This document shows positions 37,425 to 47,697 of a DNA stretch of 64,000 bases, in pieces. Both the position numbers and the translations under genes were made by a program. The notes beneath the pieces were generated by a model that was not told the origin of the DNA, searched no databases, and saw nothing but the letters and a program-made list of their open reading frames with translations. Within the stretch, counting starts at the first letter, position 1. Each line of letters opens with the position of its first letter. Origin of the DNA: Lachnospiraceae bacterium (GTDB lineage: Bacteria > Bacillota > Clostridia > Lachnospirales > Lachnospiraceae); NCBI GenBank assembly GCA_022510525.1, contig JAFLTH010000006.1, forward strand, positions 1 through 64,000. Direction: 5' to 3'.

Positions 37425-38663
37425 TCAGCACTTTATAACAACATCCATATCTCGCACAATATTTCCATCCAGTTCACCTTTATCCACCATATCTCTCATA
37501 ATAGACATAGCTTTGCCGTGTGTCATTCCGTCTTTATATGGACGTTTTTCCGTTAATGCCTGGTAAATATCAATACACGCCATCAATCGTTCTTCAAAAC
37601 TTAAATCATCCGCTGACAGACCTCTTGGATATCCCAAACCGTTTAGTTTCTCATGGTGATTAGATGCCCACTCAATAATATCCGGTATCTCTTTTACATT
37701 ACTCAATATGTAATATGTTGCGCTTGCATGGTTTTTCATTTCCGTATATTCATCAGACGTAAGCTTTCCCGGCTTTTCCAAAATATCATTTGAGACAACC
37801 AGCTTACCAATGTCATGCATTGCGCCTGCAAAATAATAACGAATTACTTTTTCAGGTTCAAAGCCATAATAAAGTGCCATTTGCTCTGCTTTGGAAGCAA
37901 CTCCAAGAGAATGGGCCTGTGTAAATTCAGATTTATAATCGACAATTTTGGCAAACAACCCAGCAATATTGTGGATTTCTTCATCGGAATAATCGCAGAC
38001 TATTGTTTGCAATTCCTTATTCAAATAGGCAAGCTCACCCATTTCTTGTAAGTATCTTATTTTGTCATAGTTCACTGCTTTTAGAAACAGTTGTACTGCT
38101 GCTTCCGAAAACATTTTGCCTGATCGCTCTTGCACCCATACGGAAAGTTTTTCAAATTCATTTTCTGTCATAGTTGTAAGTTTACTTGTCATATCCACCA
38201 TATCAGCCAAATGCAGTATTTGTGATTTAAGTCCGGTCTCGGAAGCTGTTTTTCCCATAGCACCTGTTCCGTCAGCGTTCTCATGATGATAGAGAATAAT
38301 ATTTTTTACATCTGTGCGGAATGGCATTAATTTTATATTCTGCTCTCCGATTATGCTATGACGGTTTTGCATTGTCATAGAATTTATGTCCATCATATCG
38401 GAAGGTAAATCTAAGATGTCTTTTGCATCAGGACTTTTTAACAATTCTTCATGGATGAACTCCGTTAATGCATTATCATGAAGAATGCAGCAGCCGACAA
38501 AATCCCGCAATTCTTCTTCCCTAAATCCCGCTTCTTTTCCCATCATAAAAGAAAGGCAGGCAACACGTTTGCCATGTCCTGTGCCAAGTCCGAGTATCTC
38601 TGTTTCTACCTTGTCCAATGCAAAGGATAGGGAATATAACATATCTGTTAAATCCAGTCTCAT
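37425..38663 (-). CDS. HD-GYP-type phosphohydrolase (tandem HD regions)
   Basis: C-terminal GAMHDIGKL...NHHEKLNGLGYPRGLSADDLSFEERLMACIDIYQALTEKRPYKDGM. Confidence 0.88.
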   Translation of the reverse strand: MRLDLTDMLYSLSFALDKVETEILGLGTGHGKRVACLSFMMGKEAGFREEELRDFVGCCILHDNALTEFIHEELLKSPDAKDILDLPSDMMDINSMTMQNRHSIIGEQNIKLMPFRTDVKNIILYHHENADGTGAMGKTASETGLKSQILHLADMVDMTSKLTTMTENEFEKLSVWVQERSGKMFSEAAVQLFLKAVNYDKIRYLQEMGELAYLNKELQTIVCDYSDEEIHNIAGLFAKIVDYKSEFTQAHSLGVASKAEQMALYYGFEPEKVIRYYFAGAMHDIGKLVVSNDILEKPGKLTSDEYTEMKNHASATYYILSNVKEIPDIIEWASNHHEKLNGLGYPRGLSADDLSFEERLMACIDIYQALTEKRPYKDGMTHGKAMSIMRDMVDKGELDGNIVRDMDVVIKC

Positions 38664-39424
38664 CTTGGAAATCCCTCCTTACTTACTCTCTCAAACACAT
38701 ACTCTAAGTCTGTAGACATCTCATCCCGATATACATATCCCAATCGATTAAAAGTCTTTATTTCGGTCGGTTCTTCTATCTGTCTCTCCGCCATATATCG
38801 TACCATCTCTCCTCTTGCCATTTTGGCATAGGTTCCTTTCGTTACGAGTTTATCACCGGATTTTTCGCAGAATGTAACTGTTATATATGTATCTTCCGGT
38901 GTTAAATATTTTTCAACACACTTGGAATATTCTTTAGATGCAAGATTGATGATAATTCCATCTTCATCCCTGACTGAATCATAGATTCTTCTTCCCCATA
39001 AATCATATAAATTCTTTTGTCCACACATTGACGCTTTTGCGTTCATTTCTAATCGATAGGGAGTCACGCCATCCATTGGCTTTACCACTCCATAAAAAGC
39101 TGATAATATACGCAAATGTTTCTGTACATAATCAAACTGTGAATATTCAAACACCGCAGGTGCCATGTATTGAAACGCTATTCCCTCATATGACAGAATA
39201 GCCGGTGTCAATTGATTATGAAGGTCCATATTACTCAGACGCTGAAAATTCAGCTCTGCAATTTTATCATTACATCCCCACAATGTTTTCAGTTCACTAT
39301 ATGACTTCGATTGAAGCCACTGAAGGATTTCTTCTGCTTGAGATAAATGCTCCGGTAAATCTATATAGTCAAGCGTATCCAAATCTGTATTCATTTTCTT
39401 AGCGGGAGAGAGAATAATTTTCAT
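38660..39424 (-). CDS. yaaA: Peroxide stress protein YaaA family
   Basis: MKIILSPAKKM; AFYGVVKPMDGVTPYRLEM; INLASKEYSK. Confidence 0.9.
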   Translation of the reverse strand: MKIILSPAKKMNTDLDTLDYIDLPEHLSQAEEILQWLQSKSYSELKTLWGCNDKIAELNFQRLSNMDLHNQLTPAILSYEGIAFQYMAPAVFEYSQFDYVQKHLRILSAFYGVVKPMDGVTPYRLEMNAKASMCGQKNLYDLWGRRIYDSVRDEDGIIINLASKEYSKCVEKYLTPEDTYITVTFCEKSGDKLVTKGTYAKMARGEMVRYMAERQIEEPTEIKTFNRLGYVYRDEMSTDLEYVFERVSKEGFPR

Positions 39425-39441
39425 ACGAAATCGCTCCGTTA

Positions 39442-40101
39442 TCAACTGGGATGTATTTTATTTTTAATTCTAAGCATTGCTTCAACATGCATTATCCAAT
39501 GTCTGGAAAACGGCATTTGAATTAACCCTCGAACATCTTTCCCGCACCAATAATCAATAAGCCAATAGGCATTATCGTCCGTGCTTACAACTGACAATGA
39601 CTTTAGATAATCCTTATCTTTATCTGTCATTTTACGTTTTATATCAGAGTATTTCAACTCATTTAAAATCTCATCTGTACCATTTTTTACATTGGAAACA
39701 TACTCATACAATTCTTCCAAATTCAACGATTTTGAAAACTCTGAAATTTGCTCTTTTACAAGTTCATTTCCTGTTGTAATAATTGGAGAACATATGCGCT
39801 TTTGATAATTATCAGAAAAAAATATCTGCTCATCCCTTTTTACCAATGAATGAGCAACTATATCTTCAATTCGAAAAATATGCCATATTGAATAGGCAAT
39901 CGTTTTGCTGTGGTAACCATTTGCATTTATAAATGGGATTGCATTAAAATCTTCTCTTGTTAATTCTTTTTTTAGCTTGTACAATTCATCAACTAGATCT
40001 TGTCGTAATTTTAAAAGTGTTTCAATTCCCTCAGAAAATGACTCTTCTTTTTTAAATTGAGATTGCATTGTTTTATTGAGCTCTGACCACTCTTTGTTCA
40101 T
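39442..40101 (-). CDS. DinB-like/damage-inducible-fold hypothetical protein
   Basis: Four-helix-type ORF with H..I...W.I.RIEDI and SRHWIMHVEAMLRI. Confidence 0.5.
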   Translation of the reverse strand: MNKEWSELNKTMQSQFKKEESFSEGIETLLKLRQDLVDELYKLKKELTREDFNAIPFINANGYHSKTIAYSIWHIFRIEDIVAHSLVKRDEQIFFSDNYQKRICSPIITTGNELVKEQISEFSKSLNLEELYEYVSNVKNGTDEILNELKYSDIKRKMTDKDKDYLKSLSVVSTDDNAYWLIDYWCGKDVRGLIQMPFSRHWIMHVEAMLRIKNKIHPS

Positions 40102-40154
40102 CTACTAAAATCTCCAATCCAGCCATAATACTGCGTACTCGACGAGCAATCTGT

Positions 40155-40844
40155 TTATTTATAATCACACAAAAATCCTGCAACTCCCACATCGTATCTT
40201 TTTATTTTTATTCCATGGAATTCCGCATCACTTCCCTCTACTTCGCCTGCTAAAATGCGTGTTGCTCCTTCATGTAGAGAGTCAATTATTTCCGGTGTAA
40301 CAGGAAATGAACCATGAGAAGGATAAATCGTATCAAATTTATCTAAATATTTTTTCAGCTTTTCAAGACTGAGGAGATATGCATGCATTTCACGCTGAAC
40401 ACCAAACATGAAAATATTTCCATCCTGAATTGGGTCACCGCTTATAAGCACACGATTATTTTTATCCAGCACAGCTATACTGCCGGGTGTATGACCGGGA
40501 AGTGTTATGATTTCCAACTCACGGTCGCCGAGGTCAATGATATCACCATCGGTAACAGGAATAATTGTTCCTGTCTTTTTCTGCGTATTATAATAATTGG
40601 AAGCTTCGGCAGGATTCATATAAAAAGATTCAAATTCATCGTTACTTCCTACGTGGTCTATATCTCCATGTGTGTTCAATAGTTCTATTGGAAGATTAAC
40701 AAGTCCCTGTGCAATCTCTTTTGCATTATGTACCTGCATACCGCTGTCAATGAGTAATGCCTTTTTCTCTCCTGCCAGCAAAAAGAAACGCACGCCGGAA
40801 TCTTCAATTCTCCATGTGGTTTCGTTGATTTTTATAATTTCCAT
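40155..40844 (-). CDS. MBL fold metallo-hydrolase
   Basis: NTHGDIDHVG, LPGHTPGSIAVLD, SGDPIQDG. Confidence 0.9.
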   Translation of the reverse strand: MEIIKINETTWRIEDSGVRFFLLAGEKKALLIDSGMQVHNAKEIAQGLVNLPIELLNTHGDIDHVGSNDEFESFYMNPAEASNYYNTQKKTGTIIPVTDGDIIDLGDRELEIITLPGHTPGSIAVLDKNNRVLISGDPIQDGNIFMFGVQREMHAYLLSLEKLKKYLDKFDTIYPSHGSFPVTPEIIDSLHEGATRILAGEVEGSDAEFHGIKIKRYDVGVAGFLCDYK

Positions 40845-40913
40845 TTAATGCTCCTTTCTTACAATAAGGTTACTTCATCAGTAAAGTTTCTTTTTAATGC
40901 TCTTACAACTTTT

Positions 40914-41666
40914 TCATGAGGATTCTTGCTCCGGGAAAAAATATTTTATAAAACTTTCATAGGCATCCTGTGCTGACCTACCGGTATCAAGCAGATAACC
41001 CTTTTCCGTTCCGTACTCTTTCAATCCTCTGTAATAATATAATTTATGCTGTTCATCAATAATAAACGGTATAATGTCATGTTTTAAGCATTCTTTGAAC
41101 ATGATAATACGACCAACCCTGCCATTTCCATCCTGGAATGGATGTATACTTTCAAACTGTTGATGAAAATCTATGACATCTTCAAATGCTATTTCCTGCT
41201 TACTAAGATACTCAGTTAACAGGGTTTCCATTTTCTTTTTCACTTCCTCCGGAGGGGTTGTCTGCATTCCTCCAACTTCATTTGGTCGGAGCTTATAATC
41301 ACCACTCCGGAACCAGTCTGATTTGGTATCAGATGTGTTGTCTTTAATCATCCTGTGAAATTCTTTGATCAGTTCCTCTGTCAGTTCTTCGTCTGCGTGT
41401 TCCAACATGAAATCAAAGCATCGAAAATGATTGACCGTTTCAAGAATGTCATCCACTTTTAGAGGTTCCTCGCCATCATTTAATATCGTATTAGTTTCAT
41501 AAATATATCTGGTCTGTTCTTCTGTCAAACGACTTCCTTCTATACGATTCGAATTATAAGCAAGGCTCACCTGCGTCTTGTGATAAAGTCCGCCCTTTAA
41601 CTGTATTCTCTTTTCTTCCAACAATAAATCAAGCAGTCTCTCACTCATAGGAACACCTCTTGCCAT
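40914..41666 (-). CDS. Fic family protein (class II-like, N-terminal inhibitory motif)
   Basis: HPFQDGNGRVGR; N-terminal SNRIEG matches (S/T)xxxE(G/N). Confidence 0.93.
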   Translation of the reverse strand: MARGVPMSERLLDLLLEEKRIQLKGGLYHKTQVSLAYNSNRIEGSRLTEEQTRYIYETNTILNDGEEPLKVDDILETVNHFRCFDFMLEHADEELTEELIKEFHRMIKDNTSDTKSDWFRSGDYKLRPNEVGGMQTTPPEEVKKKMETLLTEYLSKQEIAFEDVIDFHQQFESIHPFQDGNGRVGRIIMFKECLKHDIIPFIIDEQHKLYYYRGLKEYGTEKGYLLDTGRSAQDAYESFIKYFFPEQESS

Positions 41667-41723
41667 TTCTAACTGATATTATTATATCCTATAACAGATA
41701 AGATGAGTAGATTTAATTTTATA

Positions 41724-42536
41724 TCAAAACAACTCATCCAGCAAAGTATAATACCGTATTTTCTCCCAATCCGGTACAATACCCAATTTTTCAAAAAGCA
41801 TATCCGGATCATATCCCGGATATGCTTTCCCGCCATATTTTCCATCATAATTATACTTTAGGCTTCGATAACACAAAGCAATATCTTGCCACTTGTCAGC
41901 CACACCCGCTCTCCCAAGATCAATAAAACTAATTTTCTCATTCTTGGTAATATAAATATTGGGTAGACAAAAATCTCCGTGCGATAAAACCAACTCTTCG
42001 TCCGCTCTATTATCTACCAGCCATTTAAGCAACGCTTCAGGGTTTTCAAATCCGGTTGGACCAAAGGTCTCAGGCTCCACATTTTCCATATCCACTAAGT
42101 TGTTTTTAACATTAAATCGTGCTGTTTCAAGCTTTCTGTCCAAAGAACAATCAAGCGGACAAGCCGAAATATCAATTCGCCATAATTCTTGCATCGCATA
42201 TGCAAGCAAGGTCGTAAGTTTTGCGGGATTATTTAAATAATCCTCACTACAGGCCATCTCACCTGACACTCGTGTCATAAGTAGATAGCTTTTACCTTCG
42301 CTACACTCATACGCGATTATCTCCGGAACTGATATCCGCCCCTCAAGCCATTTCATAGCTTGCACTTCATGATTTGCTTCATCTGAATTATCCTGTATCT
42401 TTAATACTTTATCTGTAAAAAGAAAAATACTTCCTCCCGACTTCCCAATATTGTCAATCTCATATGCCTCGTTTTTAAGTTCTCTTTTTATCTTGTCAGG
42501 TATATATAACATACACTCTCCTATTTTGTTATTCAA
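41724..42536 (-). CDS. APH(3')-family aminoglycoside phosphotransferase-like protein
   Basis: LSHGDFCLPNIYITKNEKISFIDLGRAGVADKWQDIALCYRS and C-terminal YYTLLDELF, as in APH(3') enzymes. Confidence 0.85.
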   Translation of the reverse strand: MNNKIGECMLYIPDKIKRELKNEAYEIDNIGKSGGSIFLFTDKVLKIQDNSDEANHEVQAMKWLEGRISVPEIIAYECSEGKSYLLMTRVSGEMACSEDYLNNPAKLTTLLAYAMQELWRIDISACPLDCSLDRKLETARFNVKNNLVDMENVEPETFGPTGFENPEALLKWLVDNRADEELVLSHGDFCLPNIYITKNEKISFIDLGRAGVADKWQDIALCYRSLKYNYDGKYGGKAYPGYDPDMLFEKLGIVPDWEKIRYYTLLDELF

Positions 42537-42544
42537 ATTACAAT

Positions 42545-43141
42545 TTACTCCACAACCGTTACCTTATTTCCGGTTCTTTTTAATGGCTCTCTGACCGGTA
42601 ATCCATCCGCTGTATCAGGATGTCCTACCGCCAGTGCACCATATACCCGTTCATTCTCATCCATGCCTAACTTTTTCATATACTCCAATATAACCGGATT
42701 TTCATTAAGCCATTTTAACTGGTTAATCCAGCAGCTACCTAAGTTCAGAGCATTAGCCATAAGCATCATATTTTCCAATGCACACGAACAATCGGCAATA
42801 TTATTTCCATAATCCTTTTGATTGGCTGTTATGATTAAAACCGGAGCATTATAATGAAAAACATAATTGCCCTTTTTAGATAAATTAATAGAGTTGACGA
42901 TGGATTTATATAATCCCGGTGTAATCTCCATTCCGGCAAACTCCTGCTGTGTCAAATTTGCAAGCTCCGCCAGAATCTCCTTATTTTTTACCACAATAAA
43001 ATGTGTGGATTGGCAGTTTCCTCCGCTCGGTGCAAAACGTCCTGCTTCTATAATCTGATTCAACTGTTCTTCTGACACATCTTCTGTTTTATACTTTCTC
43101 GTACTTCTTCTGCTTTTAATAAAATCAAGTGTAGTTTCCAT
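42545..43141 (-). CDS. Nitroreductase family protein
   Basis: IKSRRSTRKYKTEDVSEEQL, GRFAPSGGNCQ, GSCWINQL, ALAVGHP. Confidence 0.92.
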   Translation of the reverse strand: METTLDFIKSRRSTRKYKTEDVSEEQLNQIIEAGRFAPSGGNCQSTHFIVVKNKEILAELANLTQQEFAGMEITPGLYKSIVNSINLSKKGNYVFHYNAPVLIITANQKDYGNNIADCSCALENMMLMANALNLGSCWINQLKWLNENPVILEYMKKLGMDENERVYGALAVGHPDTADGLPVREPLKRTGNKVTVVE

Positions 43142-43298
43142 AGTACTTCCACCTCCGCTATTTTTACAAACTTGAATTCTGATAAGACAAAAATCTGTAA
43201 CACAAATATGGCACCCACTAGAGATATTTTTGCTATTTTAACACAATATAAAAAGGACATAAAGAATTGATTGAAATGCCCTTCTTAATTTGCTACTA

Positions 43299-44212
43299 TT
43301 AAATTTCACTTAGAATATTCTTTTTCGTATATAAGTTGGCTACTGCAAATTGTATGAATATTATTATCATTGTTAAACAACCCGCAAGTAGTGCAGCTGC
43401 ACCTCCCCTAAGATATAGCCTATTTACTCTATAACTATAAATGATTGCTATAAATATGCTAAATAATCCGGGACTGATAAATATGACACAGTTCTTGATA
43501 TACTCCAACTTTATAATATTTTTCCGTTTCATACCCACAAAATATAATTTCTCATAGATTTCTTTAGTCTTATCTATATTTATTCTTTGACTATAATACA
43601 AAATTATATTTTCAGCCATACAAAACATACATAATATCACCAAAGATAATATCAGCAAAAAGCAGCCTGATTCGTTAGCTGTATTGACATCCTGTATCCG
43701 GGATGATATTGAATAAAATATCATATCTTCCGAATTATCTATCTTATTCTTTTCATTAAAATAATTAGTTATTTCCTGAATTATTGGTTCCGCATTTTTC
43801 CAGTCTTTGAATCTATACATCATGATTTGGCCTTGTAGACTTTGCGGTATTATTTCTTTTAGCTTTTCATAATCTAAATCATTTACAACAATATTGCAAT
43901 CTGCAAAAGCGCGGTTTTTGTTAAATAAGATATTAACTTCTTCTCCTGAACACTCAAATGACATACGACTGTTTTCTATTCCTTTTATGGTTAATTCCTG
44001 CATAGGGAACGTTTCATGCCCATATCCATCTTTCAGATCGTACTGGTATAGCACAACAAATTCTCCAGGTTCTATTTTAAATTCTTTATCAGATATTTTA
44101 TTTATATCCGACTCGCCATATATATTAACAAATGAATTTCTTAAAAATTCTAACTGTTCAATTTCCGGATGTGCGCCCTCAAGAGGTGTTAAAGAAACAA
44201 ATACATTTTTGG
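43299..44212 (-). pseudogene. 5'-truncated ABC-transporter-type (FtsX-like) permease
   Basis: C-terminal TM segments. The frame stays open upstream of the predicted GTG to about 44212 with coherent sequence (LTPLEGAHPEIEQLEFLRNSFVNIYGE...) but has no good start codon. Confidence 0.6.
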
Positions 44213-44346
44213 AACTTAACGGTGTAACTGCTACAGCAACACTTTTGGAAGTTGCTTTTCACGATAATGCAGAAGACGCAAAATGGATTGTTGACAAAAT
44301 GGATCAAATTGCCGATGCTATTGTTACAGGCATCTGCGAATATTAA
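44212..44346 (+). pseudogene. C-terminal remnant of an N-acetylmuramoyl-L-alanine amidase
   Basis: LNGVTATATLLEVAFHDNAEDAKWIVDKMDQIADAIVTGICEY resembles the C-terminal end of Amidase_3 enzymes; no upstream catalytic region. Confidence 0.65.
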
Positions 44347-44408
44347 TAGAATTGTTTCTGTTAATCACTTCGCGGTATCTATTGCACAAAGTAAATATTT
44401 TTAAAGAC

Positions 44409-44431
44409 TCCGGACGATTATTTCGTCCGGA
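44409..44431 (-). terminator. Terminator hairpin downstream of the 44435 gene
   Basis: tccggacga-ttatt-tcgtccgga. Confidence 0.7.
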
Positions 44432-44434
44432 TAT

Positions 44435-44908
44435 TTACTTTTCTAATCCATAGCTTTTTATTTTCCATCCGGATTTTTCCCTGACGATATTCGTTTCCAA
44501 ATATGTCAATGAATCCTCATAAACCGCACGAAATTCTACGGAAAAATGACAGGGATTTCTCATGTTAAATATATTGATATCCTGCAAACCTTTCACTTGT
44601 ATTATTTCCACTTCAGCCGATTCTCCTTCATTCGGATGGTAGCACTCCAACTCCCCCGCAAAAGATTCTGCCAAATATGCCTTCACCCCATCAATATTTC
44701 CCGAAAAATATGCATCGGAAAACCGGTCTGCAATAGCTTTCGCTTCCTCACGAACTTTTTCATTCCCCTTTTCAATAAAAACACACGCCACAATCATCAA
44801 GATTACAAAGCCAATAACCGCTAAGACCATCCCATACTTTCTGTCATTTTTCTTTTTCATTTTTGTATCTTTTCCTTTCTCTGTCTGCAAGTTTGGGCTT
44901 TTTAGCAC
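44435..44908 (-). CDS. Hypothetical exported protein
   Basis: 157-aa ORF with N-terminal TM (MVLAVIGFVILMIVACVFIEKG). Confidence 0.6.
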   Translation of the reverse strand: MLKSPNLQTEKGKDTKMKKKNDRKYGMVLAVIGFVILMIVACVFIEKGNEKVREEAKAIADRFSDAYFSGNIDGVKAYLAESFAGELECYHPNEGESAEVEIIQVKGLQDINIFNMRNPCHFSVEFRAVYEDSLTYLETNIVREKSGWKIKSYGLEK

Positions 44909-44990
44909 AAACCTGTCAACTGAAAATTCTAATTTTCAGTGCTCTTTCTCCAAGGAATCAAGAAATTCCCGAAGCGCCTTTACCAAGGAA

Positions 44991-45836
44991 CTATCTTATT
45001 TTATAAAATGGTGCCTCTAAATCCACATATTTTTCCTCTGTATAATAATTATCAACTACCTCTACATTTTCAATATACCACCCTTCCTCCTGCCAAGATG
45101 CCTCTATAACTCTTACAATATCCTCGTCGTATTCTTCATAATCCAATATAATAAAGCGCACCATCGTCATCCCGTCTTTTTCAAAAAGCGTCGCACCAAC
45201 ATAATAATCTCCATTCATCCAACTCTCATCGGGTTCAAAAGAGACCGGACATCTCAAAGGAATGTCAGGGTTTGGAATAAAATTATACGGGTATTCTACC
45301 CATCCTTCATCTTCCAGATGCAGTATTGAAATCTCAGTAGCGCCATAATTACTGCCAAACACACCACGTTTCAATAATACGTCTGCTCTCCCATTCCCTG
45401 ATAAATCACCAGTAGTAAGTGTCGCACCGGAATAATGTCCATCAAAATTTTTTATTGCCACATCTACACCATCTACATTCGCCACGATCTGTATGTACGC
45501 AGCATCACCACTCCGTACATCCATCACTCTTACCCTGTCCTCTTTTCCATCTCCATTTAAATCTGTCCTGGGCTCAGTCCCGAAATCAATCTCTATTTTC
45601 CCAGCTGAAACTGCCTCACCATTGTCTGTCTCCTGAGTCGTTTCGGGCAGGTAACTTACCGTCACCAAATTACTATCCTGAGTCGTTTCGGGCATATTCT
45701 CCACCATTTCAGGCATTTGCGCTGGATCATCAATTGCATCAGCCGAATTATATCCTTCTTCGCTGTTGCCACACCCCATCAGCATAATTACAACTAATGT
45801 TATAATGAAAAGTATTTTTTTATGTTTTCGAGACAT
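44991..45836 (-). CDS. Hypothetical lipoprotein with FG-GAP-like motifs
   Basis: Lipobox-like IMLMGCGNSEE; DLNGDGKEDRVRV and DLSGNGRADVLLK. Confidence 0.65.
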   Translation of the reverse strand: MSRKHKKILFIITLVVIMLMGCGNSEEGYNSADAIDDPAQMPEMVENMPETTQDSNLVTVSYLPETTQETDNGEAVSAGKIEIDFGTEPRTDLNGDGKEDRVRVMDVRSGDAAYIQIVANVDGVDVAIKNFDGHYSGATLTTGDLSGNGRADVLLKRGVFGSNYGATEISILHLEDEGWVEYPYNFIPNPDIPLRCPVSFEPDESWMNGDYYVGATLFEKDGMTMVRFIILDYEEYDEDIVRVIEASWQEEGWYIENVEVVDNYYTEEKYVDLEAPFYKIR

Positions 45837-45856
45837 TTCATTTCACTCCTTTCGTA

Positions 45857-46411
45857 CTAGAATCCGCCTTCTCTCTGCTCTAATTTTTCATTATCCCACC
45901 TATAGCTTACCTTTTTGAGCAATCCATTTCTTTCAACAACAGCATTTCCATAACTAAAACCATCATTTATTAATAAATAAGTCCCACTTCCTATATCGTA
46001 CTTTATATAAAAATTCTTCAATTGATACCATTGACAATAATATGTATCGTTTTTAACAATTCGTTCCAACAATTCTACTAGTTCTTTTCCACTTGTACTA
46101 ATAGGAATATAATAAATATCCGCATTTTCCTTAATAGTATCTTCTTGATCATAAAAATATTCACTATCACTAAATTGCATACGGAGAAAATAATCAACTT
46201 TATCTAAAGGGCTAATGCTCACGCTGACACCAGCCTCATAACACAATATGCCAAAAAAAATTGTATATAAACTATAAACCAGGTAATAGCCTTTTTTGGT
46301 CTTTACAATTAGTTGATCTCCGTTTTTGCCAAAACAAGTATGACGCGTAAGTACACGCGGATAGTAAACCATAAAAAAAATTACACCTACGATATAATAG
46401 AGTTCTACCAC
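45857..46411 (-). CDS. Hypothetical membrane protein
   Basis: 184-aa ORF. Confidence 0.5.
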   Translation of the reverse strand: MVELYYIVGVIFFMVYYPRVLTRHTCFGKNGDQLIVKTKKGYYLVYSLYTIFFGILCYEAGVSVSISPLDKVDYFLRMQFSDSEYFYDQEDTIKENADIYYIPISTSGKELVELLERIVKNDTYYCQWYQLKNFYIKYDIGSGTYLLINDGFSYGNAVVERNGLLKKVSYRWDNEKLEQREGGF

Positions 46412-46469
46412 AGCTAAACAACTCCCAATATTTATATTTTATCTTTTTTGTCAATAGTCATTACTAAGC

Positions 46470-46826
46470 TTACTTTAATTCGTCTTCTCTATATATTGCA
46501 TAAACAATGTCTAATGCTATACCATCATCGGTTTTTTCCGTTTCATTATAAACAACCTGAATACGGTCATTTACTGAAAGTTCCGGAACCCCTCTAGTTG
46601 ATACCACCTCTTTAGGAACAAGTATAACATCACCGATATCCTTAATTGGTTCGGTATCATCCGGAATCACAGCTAAATAGCTATCCGTTATTTCCGAAAC
46701 ACTTCCTTTAAAATAGTTTTCGCCCATCTCACCACTACATCCGCTGCAAAATGTTATTAAAACGATGGTAAGTAAAACCGATAATTTATTCTTCATTGAC
46801 TGCCTCCATAAAATAATATTTATCAT
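46470..46826 (-). CDS. Hypothetical small lipoprotein (DUF3221-like)
   Basis: Lipobox-like ITFCSGCSGE; 118 aa. Confidence 0.5.
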   Translation of the reverse strand: MINIILWRQSMKNKLSVLLTIVLITFCSGCSGEMGENYFKGSVSEITDSYLAVIPDDTEPIKDIGDVILVPKEVVSTRGVPELSVNDRIQVVYNETEKTDDGIALDIVYAIYREDELK

Positions 46827-47629
46827 TGACTAAAAAATCCAATCCGACTGATTCCATCATCCACAAAAAATCCCCACATATGAACATGGTTACGATCATC
46901 ATTATCATAAATCTTATAAATGGTCAGTTTTTCCAGCCTTGTCTCATCATAGTAAATTTTGAAAGACATATCTTCTTCAATACCACAGATTTGCGCATCC
47001 TGACTATATGCAGCTATTACTTCCTGTATGTATTCCCCAGGGGCACCAAATATCAAAACTTCTGTGCCACTGCCCTGCATAAAAGATGGCAGTACAATCC
47101 ACTCAATATTCTCAGCATCTTTTGGAATTTCATCCGGGAAAAAATAATATGCATCGAAATTATTTTCTTTAAACTTTGCAATATCACTTTTATATTCATA
47201 AGACATACGCGCTGGAAATAGGATATTTATGAAAGCGCAAGAAACGTAAGCAATATATCCAAAGAATAATGTCGCAAAAAACAATGGTAAAAACCGTTCT
47301 GCCATCTTTTTGGGTTTTGCTGGTCTTGGATATTCAAATATTTCGCCGCGCTTCTTCGCTTCTCTTTTTTGCTTTTTCCAGGCTTTTACTTCCTTATCAT
47401 AATCATATGGACTGACATACTTTGCTTTATTCATCCACCTTCCATTTAGAAAAATATGTATTCCATCAATTAGAACCAGCATTATATTCTGCGGTCTTGG
47501 ATGCATAATAGCATTTATAATAAGCACAATTCCTAATACACATAAAAGAATAAATAATATGAAATAATCCAAATGATATTTTTCGGATATTTTCTTCATA
47601 TATCGCCTCGTAAATTCCATTTTTGTCAC
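46823..47629 (-). CDS. Hypothetical membrane protein
   Basis: 268-aa ORF with TM segments; overlaps the downstream lipoprotein start. Confidence 0.55.
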   Translation of the reverse strand: MTKMEFTRRYMKKISEKYHLDYFILFILLCVLGIVLIINAIMHPRPQNIMLVLIDGIHIFLNGRWMNKAKYVSPYDYDKEVKAWKKQKREAKKRGEIFEYPRPAKPKKMAERFLPLFFATLFFGYIAYVSCAFINILFPARMSYEYKSDIAKFKENNFDAYYFFPDEIPKDAENIEWIVLPSFMQGSGTEVLIFGAPGEYIQEVIAAYSQDAQICGIEEDMSFKIYYDETRLEKLTIYKIYDNDDRNHVHMWGFFVDDGISRIGFFSQ

Positions 47630-47697
47630 TACCTACGACACCATTATAGTAACACATATCCTATTTAGTCACAACAAAATATCGTTACCCCAAAAAT

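Noticed and set aside
43894-44346. 150-aa plus-strand ORF as a complete gene
   Set aside because: Its first two thirds are antisense to the permease fragment; only the last ~45 residues look like real (remnant) amidase.
45636-45700. Repeat of cctgagtcgtttcgggca as a regulatory or mobile element
   Set aside because: In-frame duplication inside a lipoprotein linker (PETTQ...); low complexity, not an element.
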